DNA from: Pseudomonas rubra
GTDB lineage: Bacteria > Pseudomonadota > Gammaproteobacteria > Pseudomonadales > Pseudomonadaceae
Reading direction: 5' to 3'
DNA length: 64,000 nucleotides
NCBI RefSeq assembly: GCF_028656935.1
Contig: NZ_JAMDGZ010000032.1
Coordinates: 30,264-94,263 of the forward strand
This document shows, piece by piece, positions 17,792-26,293 of this stretch; the stretch's first letter is position 1; each line of letters starts with the position of its first letter. The notes under the pieces are model-generated. The model was not told the origin of the DNA and searched no databases. It saw only the letters and a program-made list of their open reading frames with translations. The translations under genes were made by a program, and so were the position numbers.

Positions 17792-18145
17792 CTAAACATC
17801 CACCAAAATCCTGAAGCCACCGAAAATCATCCGCATGCCATCAAACGGCATCGGATTCTTGTCCGGCTGCAAGCGCGGATCCTGCATCATCTTCTGCATC
17901 CCCGCATCGCGCACCTCGCGCGACGGCCAGAGGATCCAGGAGAACACCACCGTCTCGTCGTCCTTGAGCTTCACGGCCATGGGAAACGAGGTGATCTTGC
18001 CGTCCGGCACATCATCGCCCCAGCACTCGATCACCTTCAGCGCGCCGCACTCCTTGAACACCACGGCGGCGGCCTCGGCGTGCGTTTTGAACGTATCGCG
18101 GTTGGCGGTAGGGACTGCGAGGACGAAACCGTCTACATAGGACAT
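17792..18145 (-). CDS. DUF1428 domain-containing protein
   Basis: A 117-aa cytosolic protein of the DUF1428 family (dimeric alpha-beta barrel fold): it begins MSYVDGFVLAVPTANRDTF and ends with the conserved MPFDGMRMIFGGF. The family appears widely in proteobacteria without a defined reaction. The start at 18145 gives the family N terminus; the frame extends upstream to 18268 without support. It stands alone, with a REP downstream. Confidence 0.88.
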   Translation of the reverse strand: MSYVDGFVLAVPTANRDTFKTHAEAAAVVFKECGALKVIECWGDDVPDGKITSFPMAVKLKDDETVVFSWILWPSREVRDAGMQKMMQDPRLQPDKNPMPFDGMRMIFGGFRILVDV

Positions 18146-18585
18146 GGGAATGCTCCTGCCTTGGGGGTGTGCAGGATGGTCGATTGGGCAGGGGGAGGAT
18201 CGACAGGCCTGCGTGCAGGTCCGACCGGTGGTTATCAGGTTTACGACCTCAACACACGCTCTCGCCATGCACCAAGGCTCACGACGCCGCTCTAACAGGC
18301 CATGGCACGTTGCAACAAATGTGGGAGCCGGCCTTGCCCGCGATGCGCCGCGCGGGCGGCGCTCGATCTCAAGGGCGCTACAAACCTTGCGGCGTACACC
18401 GGGTAGGCTTTACCCCATCTCAAGTCATGCGCCTTGACGCCTACACATCCTCGACAGATGTGTAGATACCTATGCCGCAATGAGGCCAGTGCAGCGAGCA
18501 CACCAGGTGGCGGTTGGATTGCGACCGCTTCGCGCACGAATCGTGGGGCAAGCCCACAGTTAATAATGGTTCATACGGTAGACAC
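18146..18585. other. Non-coding region with degenerate repeats
   Basis: About 440 bases without a credible gene. It holds a half REP of the GCCGGC type (18321-18344), a perfect 9-bp hairpin (18441-18465) and a degraded REP-like GTGGGGCAAGCCCAC (about 18542). The weak open frames crossing it lack ribosome sites and family similarity. The arrangement suggests a decayed composite repeat. Confidence 0.6.
18441..18465. repeat. Perfect 9-bp inverted repeat
   Basis: CTACACATC and GATGTGTAG flank a 7-base loop (CTCGACA). There is no T tract, so it is not a classical terminator. It lies in a gene-free stretch together with REP fragments and may be a piece of a dispersed element. Confidence 0.7.
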
Positions 18586-19065
18586 TCACCGATCAAGATC
18601 GGCCAGAATCTCTGCCCTTGTCGTAACCTGACGAAAATGATGCTTCCACAGATCGATGCCCAGACGGCCCGACCTGTCCAGCGACGAGCCCACCGTCAGG
18701 TCGGTCACCAGCGTTGGTGATAGCCCTGCATCGAACAGCGCAAAGCCTGCGGCGAGCACGCAAGTTTCGGTCTGGATGCCACACACCAGCACGCGCTCAA
18801 CGCCCAGCTGCTTGATGTACTCGATCGTTTCCACGCTCTGCCCGTAGCCGTGCTTGATAAACACCCTGTCGGCCTCGACCAGGCTCTCGTCTTCGGCCGC
18901 CGGATGCCAGCCGAGTTGTTTTTCAAACGGGGTTACCCGCTCATCATGCAACTCGACCGAGGCAATGGTCAGGATCCTCTCTGACAAGGCCCGCACACCA
19001 TCGACCAGCCACTCGGGCGGGCTGAACGTGGACTGGACATCAACGATAAGCAAAACCTGGCGCAT
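18586..19065 (-). CDS. Isochorismatase-family cysteine hydrolase
   Basis: A 159-aa hydrolase of the isochorismatase/nicotinamidase fold. The catalytic triad is visible: Asp in LLIVDVQSTF, Lys in VFIKHGYG, and Cys in QTETCVLAAG. It probably cleaves an amide or vinyl-ether bond of a small metabolite; the actual substrate is unknown. The start is the ATG at 19065, with GAGAGAGG upstream, which gives the standard MRQVLLIVDVQ beginning. The long frame to 19140 is not needed. Confidence 0.85.
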   Translation of the reverse strand: MRQVLLIVDVQSTFSPPEWLVDGVRALSERILTIASVELHDERVTPFEKQLGWHPAAEDESLVEADRVFIKHGYGQSVETIEYIKQLGVERVLVCGIQTETCVLAAGFALFDAGLSPTLVTDLTVGSSLDRSGRLGIDLWKHHFRQVTTRAEILADLDR

Positions 19066-19214
19066 AAACCTCTCTCTCGCACTGACCAATGGCGCTGAGT
19101 ATATCGACTTGGTACGGATGATTGGTCCTTTGCCTTGCATCTCATGGCCTGGATCACCGCTGGCACGATCGTCGCTAGTCTAACGGGGCTTGCCACCTGC
19201 CTTGACCAGCAGCC

Positions 19215-20105
19215 ATGATCCAGCAAAACAACGCGGACCCCTGGCCTATGCCCGTAGACCTGCAAACGCTCTACCCCAAATTGATCCACCTGATGCTGGA
19301 CACGGTGTTCGTGGTCGACCGGGACAACCAGATTGTGTTTGTCAGCGATGCCTGCGAAACGCTGCTTGGCTACCGTGCCGACGAGCTGACCGGCACACCG
19401 ATCACCGACTACATCCACCCTGACGACCTGGCGGTTACCCGGACCTCGATTGTCCGGGTCATGAATGGCCAATCCCACGTCGACTTCCGCAACCGCTACA
19501 TCCGCAAGGATGGCAGTGTCGTGCACATACTCTGGGCGGCGTTCTGGTCCGAGGAGGTGGAGGCGCGAATCGGCGTCGCGCGGGATGTGACGGCCTTGAG
19601 GCAAGCTGAGGAAGAATTACACTTCCTGGCCCATCACGACCCCTTGACCGCCCTGACCAACCGCTCGCTGTTCAACCATCGACTGGAGTCGGCCCTGCAC
19701 ACGGCGCACCGCCAGCAAAGTAGCCTGGCGTTGCTGTTTCTGGATATCAACGACTTCAAGGGGATCAATGATATCCACGGGCATGCCATGGGGGATCGTA
19801 TCCTCTGCATGATTGCGCGGCGCCTGGAAGGCTGCGTGCGTGAGACCGACACGGTGGCGCGCATAGGTGGCGATGAGTTCACTGTGCTGTTGCCGGGTAT
19901 CCATTCGCAGGAGGCCGTTCATGCGAAGATCGAACAGATTCGCGCAGTCCTGGCCGAGCCGCTGGGTGCTGAATTTGGCGGGATCAAGATGCCATCCTGC
20001 AGTGTCGGCGTAGCCTTTTATCCCATCGATGCCGAGGATGCCGACACGCTGCTCAGCCATGCCGATAGCGATATGTACCGGATCAAGAAACATCGCTCCG
20101 CGTAG
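19215..20105 (+). CDS. PAS-GGDEF diguanylate cyclase
   Basis: A 296-aa soluble signalling enzyme making cyclic di-GMP. An N-terminal PAS domain (about 20-135: VFVVDRDNQIVFVSDACETL to GVARDVTALRQAEEEL) is joined to a GGDEF domain (about 138-295) with an intact active site IGGDEF. An RxxD sequence (RETD) stands exactly five residues before GGDEF, the usual inhibitory c-di-GMP site, so feedback control is expected. There are no membrane segments, so the PAS domain must sense a cytoplasmic cue. It is monocistronic as far as I can see. Confidence 0.92.
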   Translation: MIQQNNADPWPMPVDLQTLYPKLIHLMLDTVFVVDRDNQIVFVSDACETLLGYRADELTGTPITDYIHPDDLAVTRTSIVRVMNGQSHVDFRNRYIRKDGSVVHILWAAFWSEEVEARIGVARDVTALRQAEEELHFLAHHDPLTALTNRSLFNHRLESALHTAHRQQSSLALLFLDINDFKGINDIHGHAMGDRILCMIARRLEGCVRETDTVARIGGDEFTVLLPGIHSQEAVHAKIEQIRAVLAEPLGAEFGGIKMPSCSVGVAFYPIDAEDADTLLSHADSDMYRIKKHRSA

Positions 20106-20143
20106 CTGATATCATTCCGGCTTTTACAATTCCGAGTAAAAAA

Positions 20144-20305
20144 GTGAACCGTCAAAAGAAAATCAAGCATCTGTTGAAGGCCCACGCCAAAAAGGCCAGT
20201 GCCAAATTGGCGCCCAAGAGCAAGCCTAAATACATTTGCAAGGCTGACCGGCTGAAAGTGGACGCTGAAGCCAGTCCTGACGCCATCATTGCACCGAGCG
20301 CTTGA
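20144..20305 (+). CDS. DUF2986 small basic protein
   Basis: A 53-aa lysine-rich protein beginning MNRQKKIKHLLKAHAKKASA, with KPKYICKADRLK in the middle, which matches the small DUF2986 family of gamma-proteobacteria. The start is a GTG at 20144; the ribosome site is weak (GAGTAAAAAA). The strong positive charge would suit nucleic-acid or ribosome binding, but the function is unknown. Confidence 0.75.
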   Translation: MNRQKKIKHLLKAHAKKASAKLAPKSKPKYICKADRLKVDAEASPDAIIAPSA

Positions 20306-20312
20306 CGATACA

Positions 20313-20582
20313 TCAACCGGCCTGTTGCTCCGCTACGCACTGTGCATAGCCATCGGCGAACGCCGCATCGAAGCGCAGCTTCACCGGCTCTTCAAGGTCC
20401 GCCGAGGTGTTGAGCAATTCGCGGGTAGCCGGGGTGTATTTGATCCAGCCGATGGTGCCGGTGCCATCGGTGTCATACAACAGCTTGGCTTGCACGGTTT
20501 TGCCGTCGTCCTCGTCAATCAACAGGTTGACCTTGTCCTTGCCGACATAACGAAAATAGACCCCGTCATTGCTACGCGGCAA
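20313..20582 (-). CDS. Hypothetical 89-aa protein
   Basis: A plausible coding frame with balanced composition (VYFRYVGKDKVNLLIDEDDG, then GTIGWIKYTPATRELLNTSA). I do not recognise a family. No ATG precedes the conserved-looking part; the best start is a TTG at 20582, which overlaps the stop of the upstream gene by 11 bases, so it is probably translated by coupling. The alternative of a frameshifted extension of the upstream gene seems less likely because that gene is complete by itself. Confidence 0.5.
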   Translation of the reverse strand: MPRSNDGVYFRYVGKDKVNLLIDEDDGKTVQAKLLYDTDGTGTIGWIKYTPATRELLNTSADLEEPVKLRFDAAFADGYAQCVAEQQAG

Positions 20583-20937
20583 GTTCGATGTAGCTCGACT
20601 CCCCGCCCCCCGTCGCACCCGACAACCAACCCCAGACGAAGCTCAGCGTGGTGCGCCCTGCCTGATCAACACCGAGCGTGCCGCGCGACCAGCCGCAGAG
20701 CAGTTCGTCATCGGTGGTCAGGCAGTGGAACAGCAGTTCGATGGTATCGGGGCCCGTTGCGCGCCCGACCTGATGACCCAGGCGGATGCGGCCGCCCTGG
20801 TAGGTGCTGGAAATGGCATTGCCCTCGACCTGGTAGTGGAAGACCGTACCTGCACCGGAGAGCCCATGGGCATTGTTGGCAACTGCGAACCGGCGATTAT
20901 GCAAGCGCTCGCTTACTTGAGAGAAGTGACTATCCAT
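20572..20937 (-). CDS. Small conserved protein often labelled N-acetylglutamate synthase
   Basis: A 121-aa protein starting MDSHFSQVSERLHNRRFAVA. It resembles short Pseudomonas proteins carrying the database label n-acetylglutamate synthase: the pattern NNRRFAV, FHYQVEGN, TYQGGRIRLG, then ELLCGWSRG. It contains neither an amino-acid-kinase nor a GNAT acetyltransferase domain, so the label is probably a propagated error. The fold looks all-beta. The start at 20937 has AAGGA upstream. Its 3' end overlaps the next small gene. Confidence 0.65.
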   Translation of the reverse strand: MDSHFSQVSERLHNRRFAVANNAHGLSGAGTVFHYQVEGNAISSTYQGGRIRLGHQVGRATGPDTIELLFHCLTTDDELLCGWSRGTLGVDQAGRTTLSFVWGWLSGATGGGESSYIELAA

Positions 20938-21048
20938 CGATGTCGGGTCCTTGAGGTCGGATGATCCATTGCAGTTGGGGACGATCCTATCCCACTTTCT
21001 TCGGGTAACAATAGGTATTGCCGGACTACGAGCGGACGGAACTGCCCG

Positions 21049-21074
21049 GATCGCGGGCAAGCCCGCGCCCACAC
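21049..21074. repeat. Single REP element
   Basis: One REP palindrome of the form GATCGCGGGCAAGCCCGCGC, upstream of the 527-aa hypothetical gene and downstream in the intergenic space from the divergent small genes. No mirror copy is close by. Confidence 0.8.
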
Positions 21075-21137
21075 ACTCAAGCTTGGCAATCCGCCGCCGA
21101 TACCTTTGAACAAGTATGGATACTACGGGTAACGACC

Positions 21138-22721
21138 ATGACTCCAATCAGCGCAGGATTGCGCATTGCCCCTGCCTACACGGCCGTCCAGCCGACACCG
21201 GCGGTTGTGAGCACCGCTGCCAAGCCACTCGCACCGATTGCCAGTAGCACCGTCAGCCTGGGCCAGAGCCCCCGTGAAGAGGACACCAGCACCTATTCGT
21301 CCCGCGGGGTCATCACAGTACCCCTACGCTACGCGCTGGAACATGACAGCCAGACCAAGCTCAGCACGAAGCTTCTAGTCGGCGTCCAGTCTTCGGCTAT
21401 CGGCTCGCGTTTGCATGGCCTCGGCGCTGCCTTGCTCAATGAATTAGTGGCCAATGGTGGGCAGTCATTCACCCAATCGGTGTTCGCCTTCGCCGAGGGT
21501 AGCCAGCCAAGTGCCGAGGCCCTGAAGCTTCAAGGCAACAACTTGCGCCAACACCCGGCCAATGCCGTGAACCTGAGCCTGACCACCGCGTCTGGTACCT
21601 CCATTGCCCTGACCCTGGCCAGCAATGAGCAAGGCCTGGCAGTCAGCGCCGAGGTGCAGGGAGGCCAGCTCACGAGCGATGAGCTCAACGGCCTGGCGTC
21701 GCTGGCCGACAGTTTTCAGGCAGCCATCACCGGCCTGAGCGAGGAGCCACCGCGCCTGCAACTAGGCAAGCTGGCGACACTCGACCCGGCCCTGTTCAGC
21801 TCGCTGCAGATGCGAACCAAGCTGGACACGGCAAATGGTGAGCCGTTGTCCTTCGACCTGAAACTGGACGACAGCACGCGCAAACTCAGCCTGCAGGGCC
21901 CTGCCGGCAATGTGCAGTTGAACCTCGATACCCGCGACAGCTCACTGCTGGGAAAAAGCGCCCAGCGCCAGGCCGCGATCAGCAATTACCTGAGCCAGTT
22001 CGATGCGGCGCAGAGCCGCGGCAAAGGTGACAAGAACCTGGTGAGCCTGCTCAAGGACGCCTTCGTTCAGCTCAATAGCGCGGACGACATCGGCAGGCCA
22101 TCGACCGGCCGTATCCCATTGCTGGCTGCCAAAGACACCGTTCTGCTCAGTGGTCTGGCAGACTTCAGCGCATCGATCAGCCAGACCAGCCAGCAGCCAA
22201 ACTCGCTGCGGCCGACAGAGATGGACCACTTCGACTACCAGGTGTCCCAGTCCACCAAAGCCAGTGGTGCGTCCCCGGCGAACCGTTCGGTGCAACAGGA
22301 TCAGCAGGCGCAGCTCACCGCCGCCTACCACACCAGCCTCTACCCACAGGAGTCGCTGGCCAACGCTCTGTTGTCGCAGAACTACCGTTACCACCAGATC
22401 AGCGACCAATCGAGCAGTAGCACGCGCCTGAGCTACGACAACAATGTCCTGGTGCAAGCCAGCGCCACTCAGCAGGCGAGCCAGAACGAGCGTGTGCGCA
22501 CTTACGCCAATGGCGCGCTGCAAAGCGACCTGAGCACACCACGCTCCGTCTCCGAATCGCGCAATCTGCTGGGCCTGCTCACCGACCTGTTCGAGCGCGA
22601 ACGCATCTCCCTGCGCGATCGCGGCCTATCGATCCTGGAAGCACAGCTGCAGTCGCAACGCAGCCAGTGGCAATTGCAGTCCGATCCAGCGCAGCTTCGC
22701 CAGCAACCAGCCCAGCAATAA
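21138..22721 (+). CDS. Hypothetical 527-aa Ser/Gln-rich protein
   Basis: A long protein with no domain that I recognise and no signal peptide or membrane helix. The first 60 residues and the region of about 340-470 are rich in Ser, Gln, Thr and Ala and look disordered (for example SSSSTRLSYDNN, QQASQNERVR). Residues about 70-330 look ordered with alternating strands (VNLSLTTASGTSIALTLA, LSFDLKLDDSTRKLSLQG). The C terminus is a predicted coiled coil (LLTDLFERERISLRDRGLSI to the end). The start at 21138 is preferred over 21018, whose leader crosses a REP. The stop lies 6 bases from the convergent trmK-like stop. It may be a surface-associated or structural protein; I cannot say more. Confidence 0.65.
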   Translation: MTPISAGLRIAPAYTAVQPTPAVVSTAAKPLAPIASSTVSLGQSPREEDTSTYSSRGVITVPLRYALEHDSQTKLSTKLLVGVQSSAIGSRLHGLGAALLNELVANGGQSFTQSVFAFAEGSQPSAEALKLQGNNLRQHPANAVNLSLTTASGTSIALTLASNEQGLAVSAEVQGGQLTSDELNGLASLADSFQAAITGLSEEPPRLQLGKLATLDPALFSSLQMRTKLDTANGEPLSFDLKLDDSTRKLSLQGPAGNVQLNLDTRDSSLLGKSAQRQAAISNYLSQFDAAQSRGKGDKNLVSLLKDAFVQLNSADDIGRPSTGRIPLLAAKDTVLLSGLADFSASISQTSQQPNSLRPTEMDHFDYQVSQSTKASGASPANRSVQQDQQAQLTAAYHTSLYPQESLANALLSQNYRYHQISDQSSSSTRLSYDNNVLVQASATQQASQNERVRTYANGALQSDLSTPRSVSESRNLLGLLTDLFERERISLRDRGLSILEAQLQSQRSQWQLQSDPAQLRQQPAQQ

Positions 22722-22727
22722 ACCGGC

Positions 22728-23423
22728 CTACGCCAGCAGCTCGGTAATCCACCGAGCTTGCCGGGCGACTTGCTGAACCTTGTCCTCGGGCACGGCCTGG
22801 CGCGCGCGGGCGAAGTTGGCCAGGGTCTGCTGCTTGCGCTGCAGAATGCTTTGCCACTTGGCCAGGAAGGCCGGGCTGCGGGCCTGCATCTGCAACGGGC
22901 CGAAGTACAGTTGCTCTTCGGTATAGGCCACCGGCCCGGCCCGCTCGGCGACGATGACTTCATAGTCAAAGCGATTTTCCCGCAGGATCTCCTCGTGCAG
23001 GATGCGGTAGCCGTTGTCCATCAGCCACTGGCGCAACGGTTGTTCGCCGCCGTTGGGCTGCAGGATCAGCCGCTCTCGGCCGCTCAGCCGGGCCTTGCCG
23101 CTGTCGAGGATGTCACGAATGCTCTCGCCGCCCATGCCGCAGATGCTGATCGCGTCGATCGCATCCGCAGGCTCGATCGCCGCCAGGCCATCGGCCAGGC
23201 GCACCCTGACCTGCTGCTCAAGGCCCTGGTCACGGACGGTGCGGCAGGCGGCGTTGAACGGCGTCAACGCCACCTCGCCGGCTACCGCTGCGGCGATCGC
23301 GCCACGGCGCAGCAATGCCACCGGCAGGTAGGCGTGATCTGAGCCGATATCGGCCAGGCGCGCACCGGCCGGCACTTGCGCGGCCACACGCTGAAGGCGC
23401 ATGGACAAAGTCTGTTGGTTCAA
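22728..23423 (-). CDS. tRNA (adenine(22)-N(1))-methyltransferase TrmK family
   Basis: A 231-aa class I SAM methyltransferase. The SAM-binding motif is ARLADIGSDHAYLP near residue 22, followed by ISICGMGGESI (about 94) and LQPNGGEQPLRQWL. These are the hallmarks of the TrmK/YqfN family, which methylates N1 of A22 in tRNA in Firmicutes. Proteobacterial homologues are annotated by similarity, so the exact tRNA target here is inferred. A coiled-coil tail (SPAFLAKWQSILQRKQQTLA) closes the protein. Confidence 0.85.
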   Translation of the reverse strand: MNQQTLSMRLQRVAAQVPAGARLADIGSDHAYLPVALLRRGAIAAAVAGEVALTPFNAACRTVRDQGLEQQVRVRLADGLAAIEPADAIDAISICGMGGESIRDILDSGKARLSGRERLILQPNGGEQPLRQWLMDNGYRILHEEILRENRFDYEVIVAERAGPVAYTEEQLYFGPLQMQARSPAFLAKWQSILQRKQQTLANFARARQAVPEDKVQQVARQARWITELLA

Positions 23424-23530
23424 CGGCAGCCTCTTTGAGCACGAACGTCCGGCACCGTTGGCCGGATCGGGGCGCGATTCTGGCGGGCATTGCGCGCTAA
23501 TTCAACTTTATCGGCCGCGCGGACACCTGT

Positions 23531-24184
23531 TTACAGATAGGTAAACAGTGACTGCGCAGGCAACCTCGACTTGGGCAGGCCGGCGTTGAAGTCTTCGCTG
23601 CTGCGGTAGCCGAGGCTGACCAGCACCAAACTGGTGAAACCCTGCTCACGCAAGCCCAGTTCGGCATCCAGCACCTTGCTGTCAAAACCTTCCATGGGCG
23701 TTGCATCAACGCCCAGCGAGGCCGCCCCGAGCAACAGCGTGCCAAGCGCCAGGTAGGTCTGCTTCTCCATCCAGTGCTGCAAGTCTTTTTGCTCGTAGCG
23801 GTGCAGATCGACATAGCCACGTCGGCTGCCGTCCTGCCCTGCCCTGGCCTGGTCGGTATGAAAACGTCCGTCGCAAGCCTCCTGGGCCAACACCGCCTGC
23901 AAGTGCTCCTCAGGCATGTGGGTGCGTGTGCAAAAGACAATGACGTGGGAGGCATTGAGGATTTTTGCCTGGTTGTAGGCAAAGCCGTTCTCGGTGCCCT
24001 TGGCAATACGCGCACGGTCCTGGTCGGTTTGGGCTATGACGAAATGCCAGGGCTGCGAGTTCACCGAGGACGGGCTGTTGCGCAGTTGTTCGAGCAAGGC
24101 CTGCAGCGTGGCGGCCGGGACTTTGCGGGTGGCATCGAAGGCCTTGGTGGTGTAGCGGTGTTGAGCCAGGCTGACGAGATCCAT
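23531..24184 (-). CDS. NAD(P)H nitroreductase, NfsB-like
   Basis: A 217-aa FMN-dependent oxidoreductase of the NfsB type. It begins MDLVSLAQHRYTTKAFD with the FMN-phosphate-binding R-x-T-K pattern, continues with NSPSSVNSQPWHF, and later has GAASLGVDATPMEGFD. It reduces nitroaromatics and quinones using NAD(P)H. The full-length family size is matched. The gene is divergent from a LysR regulator 105 bases away, which probably controls it. Confidence 0.9.
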   Translation of the reverse strand: MDLVSLAQHRYTTKAFDATRKVPAATLQALLEQLRNSPSSVNSQPWHFVIAQTDQDRARIAKGTENGFAYNQAKILNASHVIVFCTRTHMPEEHLQAVLAQEACDGRFHTDQARAGQDGSRRGYVDLHRYEQKDLQHWMEKQTYLALGTLLLGAASLGVDATPMEGFDSKVLDAELGLREQGFTSLVLVSLGYRSSEDFNAGLPKSRLPAQSLFTYL

Positions 24185-24289
24185 GGGTGCATTCCTGATT
24201 GAAGAAGTAAGGTCGAGGCATAGTTTTACTTTCCCCGTGGTAAAGAAAAACCGGCAAAATGCGCCAACACTTTCACTGCAGGAGTGAAA

Positions 24290-25180
24290 ATGATCCGTAT
24301 TGATGATCTGGGGATGTTTGTCCGCAGCGCCGCCCTGGGCAGTTTCACCGCTGCGGCGCTTGAGGCCGACCTGCTACCGGGCCAGGTGGCGGCAGCGATC
24401 AAGCGCCTTGAGCACGAACTCGACGTGCGCCTGTTTGCCCGCACCACCCGCAGCCTGCGCCTGACGGCGCAAGGTGAGCAGTACCTGCCGACCGCCGTGT
24501 CGGTGCTGCAAACCCTCGAGCAAGGGCGCGACAGCCTGCGCGGTGACAACGCCCCGCTGCAAGGCGTGCTGCAAGTCGCCGCGCCCTCGGATCTTGGGCG
24601 CAACATTCTGCTGCCTTGGCTCTCGGCGTTTCGACGCGAACACCCGCAACTGAATCTGCGTCTGTTTCTCTCCGACCAGATCGCCGATCTGTTTCGCGAC
24701 CCAGTGGACATCGCCATTCGCTATGGGCTCAACGCCGAGGCCAACTATGTGGCGCTGCCGCTGGCACCGTGGAATCGGCGGGTGCTGGTGGCCTCGCCAG
24801 CTTACCTTGAACGCCATGGCCGTCCATCGGCCCCAAAGGACCTGCTCGCCCACGACTGTTTGCTGTACCTGCAACACGGCCGCGTCTACGACAAGTGGCG
24901 GGTGGGTTCGCAGACCCTTCAGGTTTCAGGGCCACTGTTCAGCGACGACGCCGAGGTTGCTCGCCGCTGGGCGATCGAGGGCGAAGGTATCGCGTTCAAG
25001 TCCTGGCTGGATGTCAGCGCCGATGTGCTGGCCGGGCGTCTTGAGCTGGTGCTGCCCGACTGCCCTGGCGAGGTGCTGCCCTTGAGCCTGGTCTGCCCGC
25101 ATCGCAAACAGCTCTCGCCGGCGGTGTCGCAGTTGCATGCCTGGCTCGTCGAGCAGTTCAGGACGTTGCAGCCGATGTGA
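24290..25180 (+). CDS. LysR-family transcriptional regulator
   Basis: A 296-aa LysR regulator with a winged helix (FVRSAALGSFTAAALEADLL, then VAAAIKRLEHELDVRLFARTTRSLRLT) and a type 2 periplasmic-binding-like effector domain. ATG 24290 is six bases from GCAGGAG; a GTG at 24284 is in frame. It is divergent from the nitroreductase gene, so it is a good candidate for its redox- or drug-responsive regulator. The inducer is unknown. Confidence 0.88.
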   Translation: MIRIDDLGMFVRSAALGSFTAAALEADLLPGQVAAAIKRLEHELDVRLFARTTRSLRLTAQGEQYLPTAVSVLQTLEQGRDSLRGDNAPLQGVLQVAAPSDLGRNILLPWLSAFRREHPQLNLRLFLSDQIADLFRDPVDIAIRYGLNAEANYVALPLAPWNRRVLVASPAYLERHGRPSAPKDLLAHDCLLYLQHGRVYDKWRVGSQTLQVSGPLFSDDAEVARRWAIEGEGIAFKSWLDVSADVLAGRLELVLPDCPGEVLPLSLVCPHRKQLSPAVSQLHAWLVEQFRTLQPM

Positions 25181-25246
25181 GGCTTTGCAGAAACCCGGCC
25201 TGGCTTTATCCTGCGCCTCTTTGCCCAACGGCCCTGGGAAGTTCCA

Positions 25247-26155
25247 ATGTACATTGATGTACCGCGCCGCCTGGTGTTCTTCGACAAACACGACAGCATC
25301 CGCCCGACCCGCCTGAGCCAATACGATCCGGACAGCGGCGCCGTTAGCTACCCGCTTGGCCCGCAGGCCGACGATAGTGTCAGTGACATCAGCGCCGATG
25401 GCCGGCGCATGGCCCTGCAAGGGATCGACTGGCTGGTGCTGCGCGGCGCCAGTCGCTCACGCTTGAGCTTTATCCAGGACGGTGCGCCGCTGCAGGCAAC
25501 CGACAGGTTCCTGTCGTACTGGGCGCGTTTCGACCCCAGCGCCAAGTACGCGCTGGTCAGTGTCGGCAACGGTAAAAAACGCCCCGTGGTCATCGACCTG
25601 GACAGCGGCGAATGCAGCGAGCCTATCGCTCGCGATGTCGACGCCAGGTTCGGCAGCATCGACCCCGTGCAGGGTAAACTCTGGGCCCCCGATGAGCGCG
25701 CCAGCAACAGCGTACTGGTCGTTGACTGCGCCAGCGGCGAGATCAGCAAGGTGGCGGTGTCGCTTGCGGCCAAGGTGAAAAACCTGCGTTTTTCTCGCGA
25801 TGGCGAATACCTGTTCGTCGTCGGCGAAAACCACCGCCTGCTTTGCTGCGACCGCGACGGCGCGGTGCGCTGGGCCAGGGACATGAGTGAGTACGGCCAG
25901 ACCGGCTCCGGGCAGATCTTCTTCAATGAGTCTGGCAGCCACCTGTGCCTGCCCCTCTCAGCAACCCAGCGCTCCGACTGGGGCGAAGACATCATCATTG
26001 CGACGGACAGCGGCCAGGTCGAAAACGCCGTTGTGCGGCAAAACGGCCCACCTGCCCGGCTTGCGGCCGACTGGTTTGGCGATCGGTTGTTGACCCATCG
26101 CCTGGAGGTCGTGGACTTCTTTACCGGCGCAGTCATCGACACGATACATCTGTAG
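25247..26155 (+). CDS. Beta-propeller-like hypothetical protein
   Basis: A 302-aa cytosolic protein (no signal peptide). Its sequence alternates strands and turns in blocks ending in D/S-G patterns: DISADGRRMAL, RFDPSAKYALVSVGNG, NLRFSRDGEYLFVVGEN, IFFNESGSHLCLPLS. This is the rhythm of WD40/YVTN-type propellers with perhaps six or seven blades. No catalytic motif is recognised; such proteins usually act as scaffolds. The gene stands alone between a LysR gene and a REP pair. Confidence 0.6.
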   Translation: MYIDVPRRLVFFDKHDSIRPTRLSQYDPDSGAVSYPLGPQADDSVSDISADGRRMALQGIDWLVLRGASRSRLSFIQDGAPLQATDRFLSYWARFDPSAKYALVSVGNGKKRPVVIDLDSGECSEPIARDVDARFGSIDPVQGKLWAPDERASNSVLVVDCASGEISKVAVSLAAKVKNLRFSRDGEYLFVVGENHRLLCCDRDGAVRWARDMSEYGQTGSGQIFFNESGSHLCLPLSATQRSDWGEDIIIATDSGQVENAVVRQNGPPARLAADWFGDRLLTHRLEVVDFFTGAVIDTIHL

Positions 26156-26238
26156 GAGCGGGCTTGCCCCGCGATAGCGGTCTGTCAGTCACATCGCTTC
26201 GCGGGGCAAGTCGGGTCGCCGCATCGCCGCTCCCACAG
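26153..26238. repeat. REP element pair, partly degenerate
   Basis: A good REP copy (GGAGCGGGCTTGCCCCGCGA) starts within the stop region of the propeller gene, and a second, disrupted mirror copy (GCGGGGCAAGTCGGGTCGCC, then CGCTCCCAC) ends at about 26238. It lies between convergent genes. Confidence 0.85.
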
Positions 26239-26293
26239 AGATCGCGCAAGCTTTTTAGATTTTCATCAAGACAGTTGCTCCCACCTAAATTGC

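Noticed and set aside
20313..20937. One frameshifted gene instead of two
   Set aside because: The upstream 121-aa frame has a normal end and family-like length, so a frameshift is not needed; the downstream frame could still be a relic.
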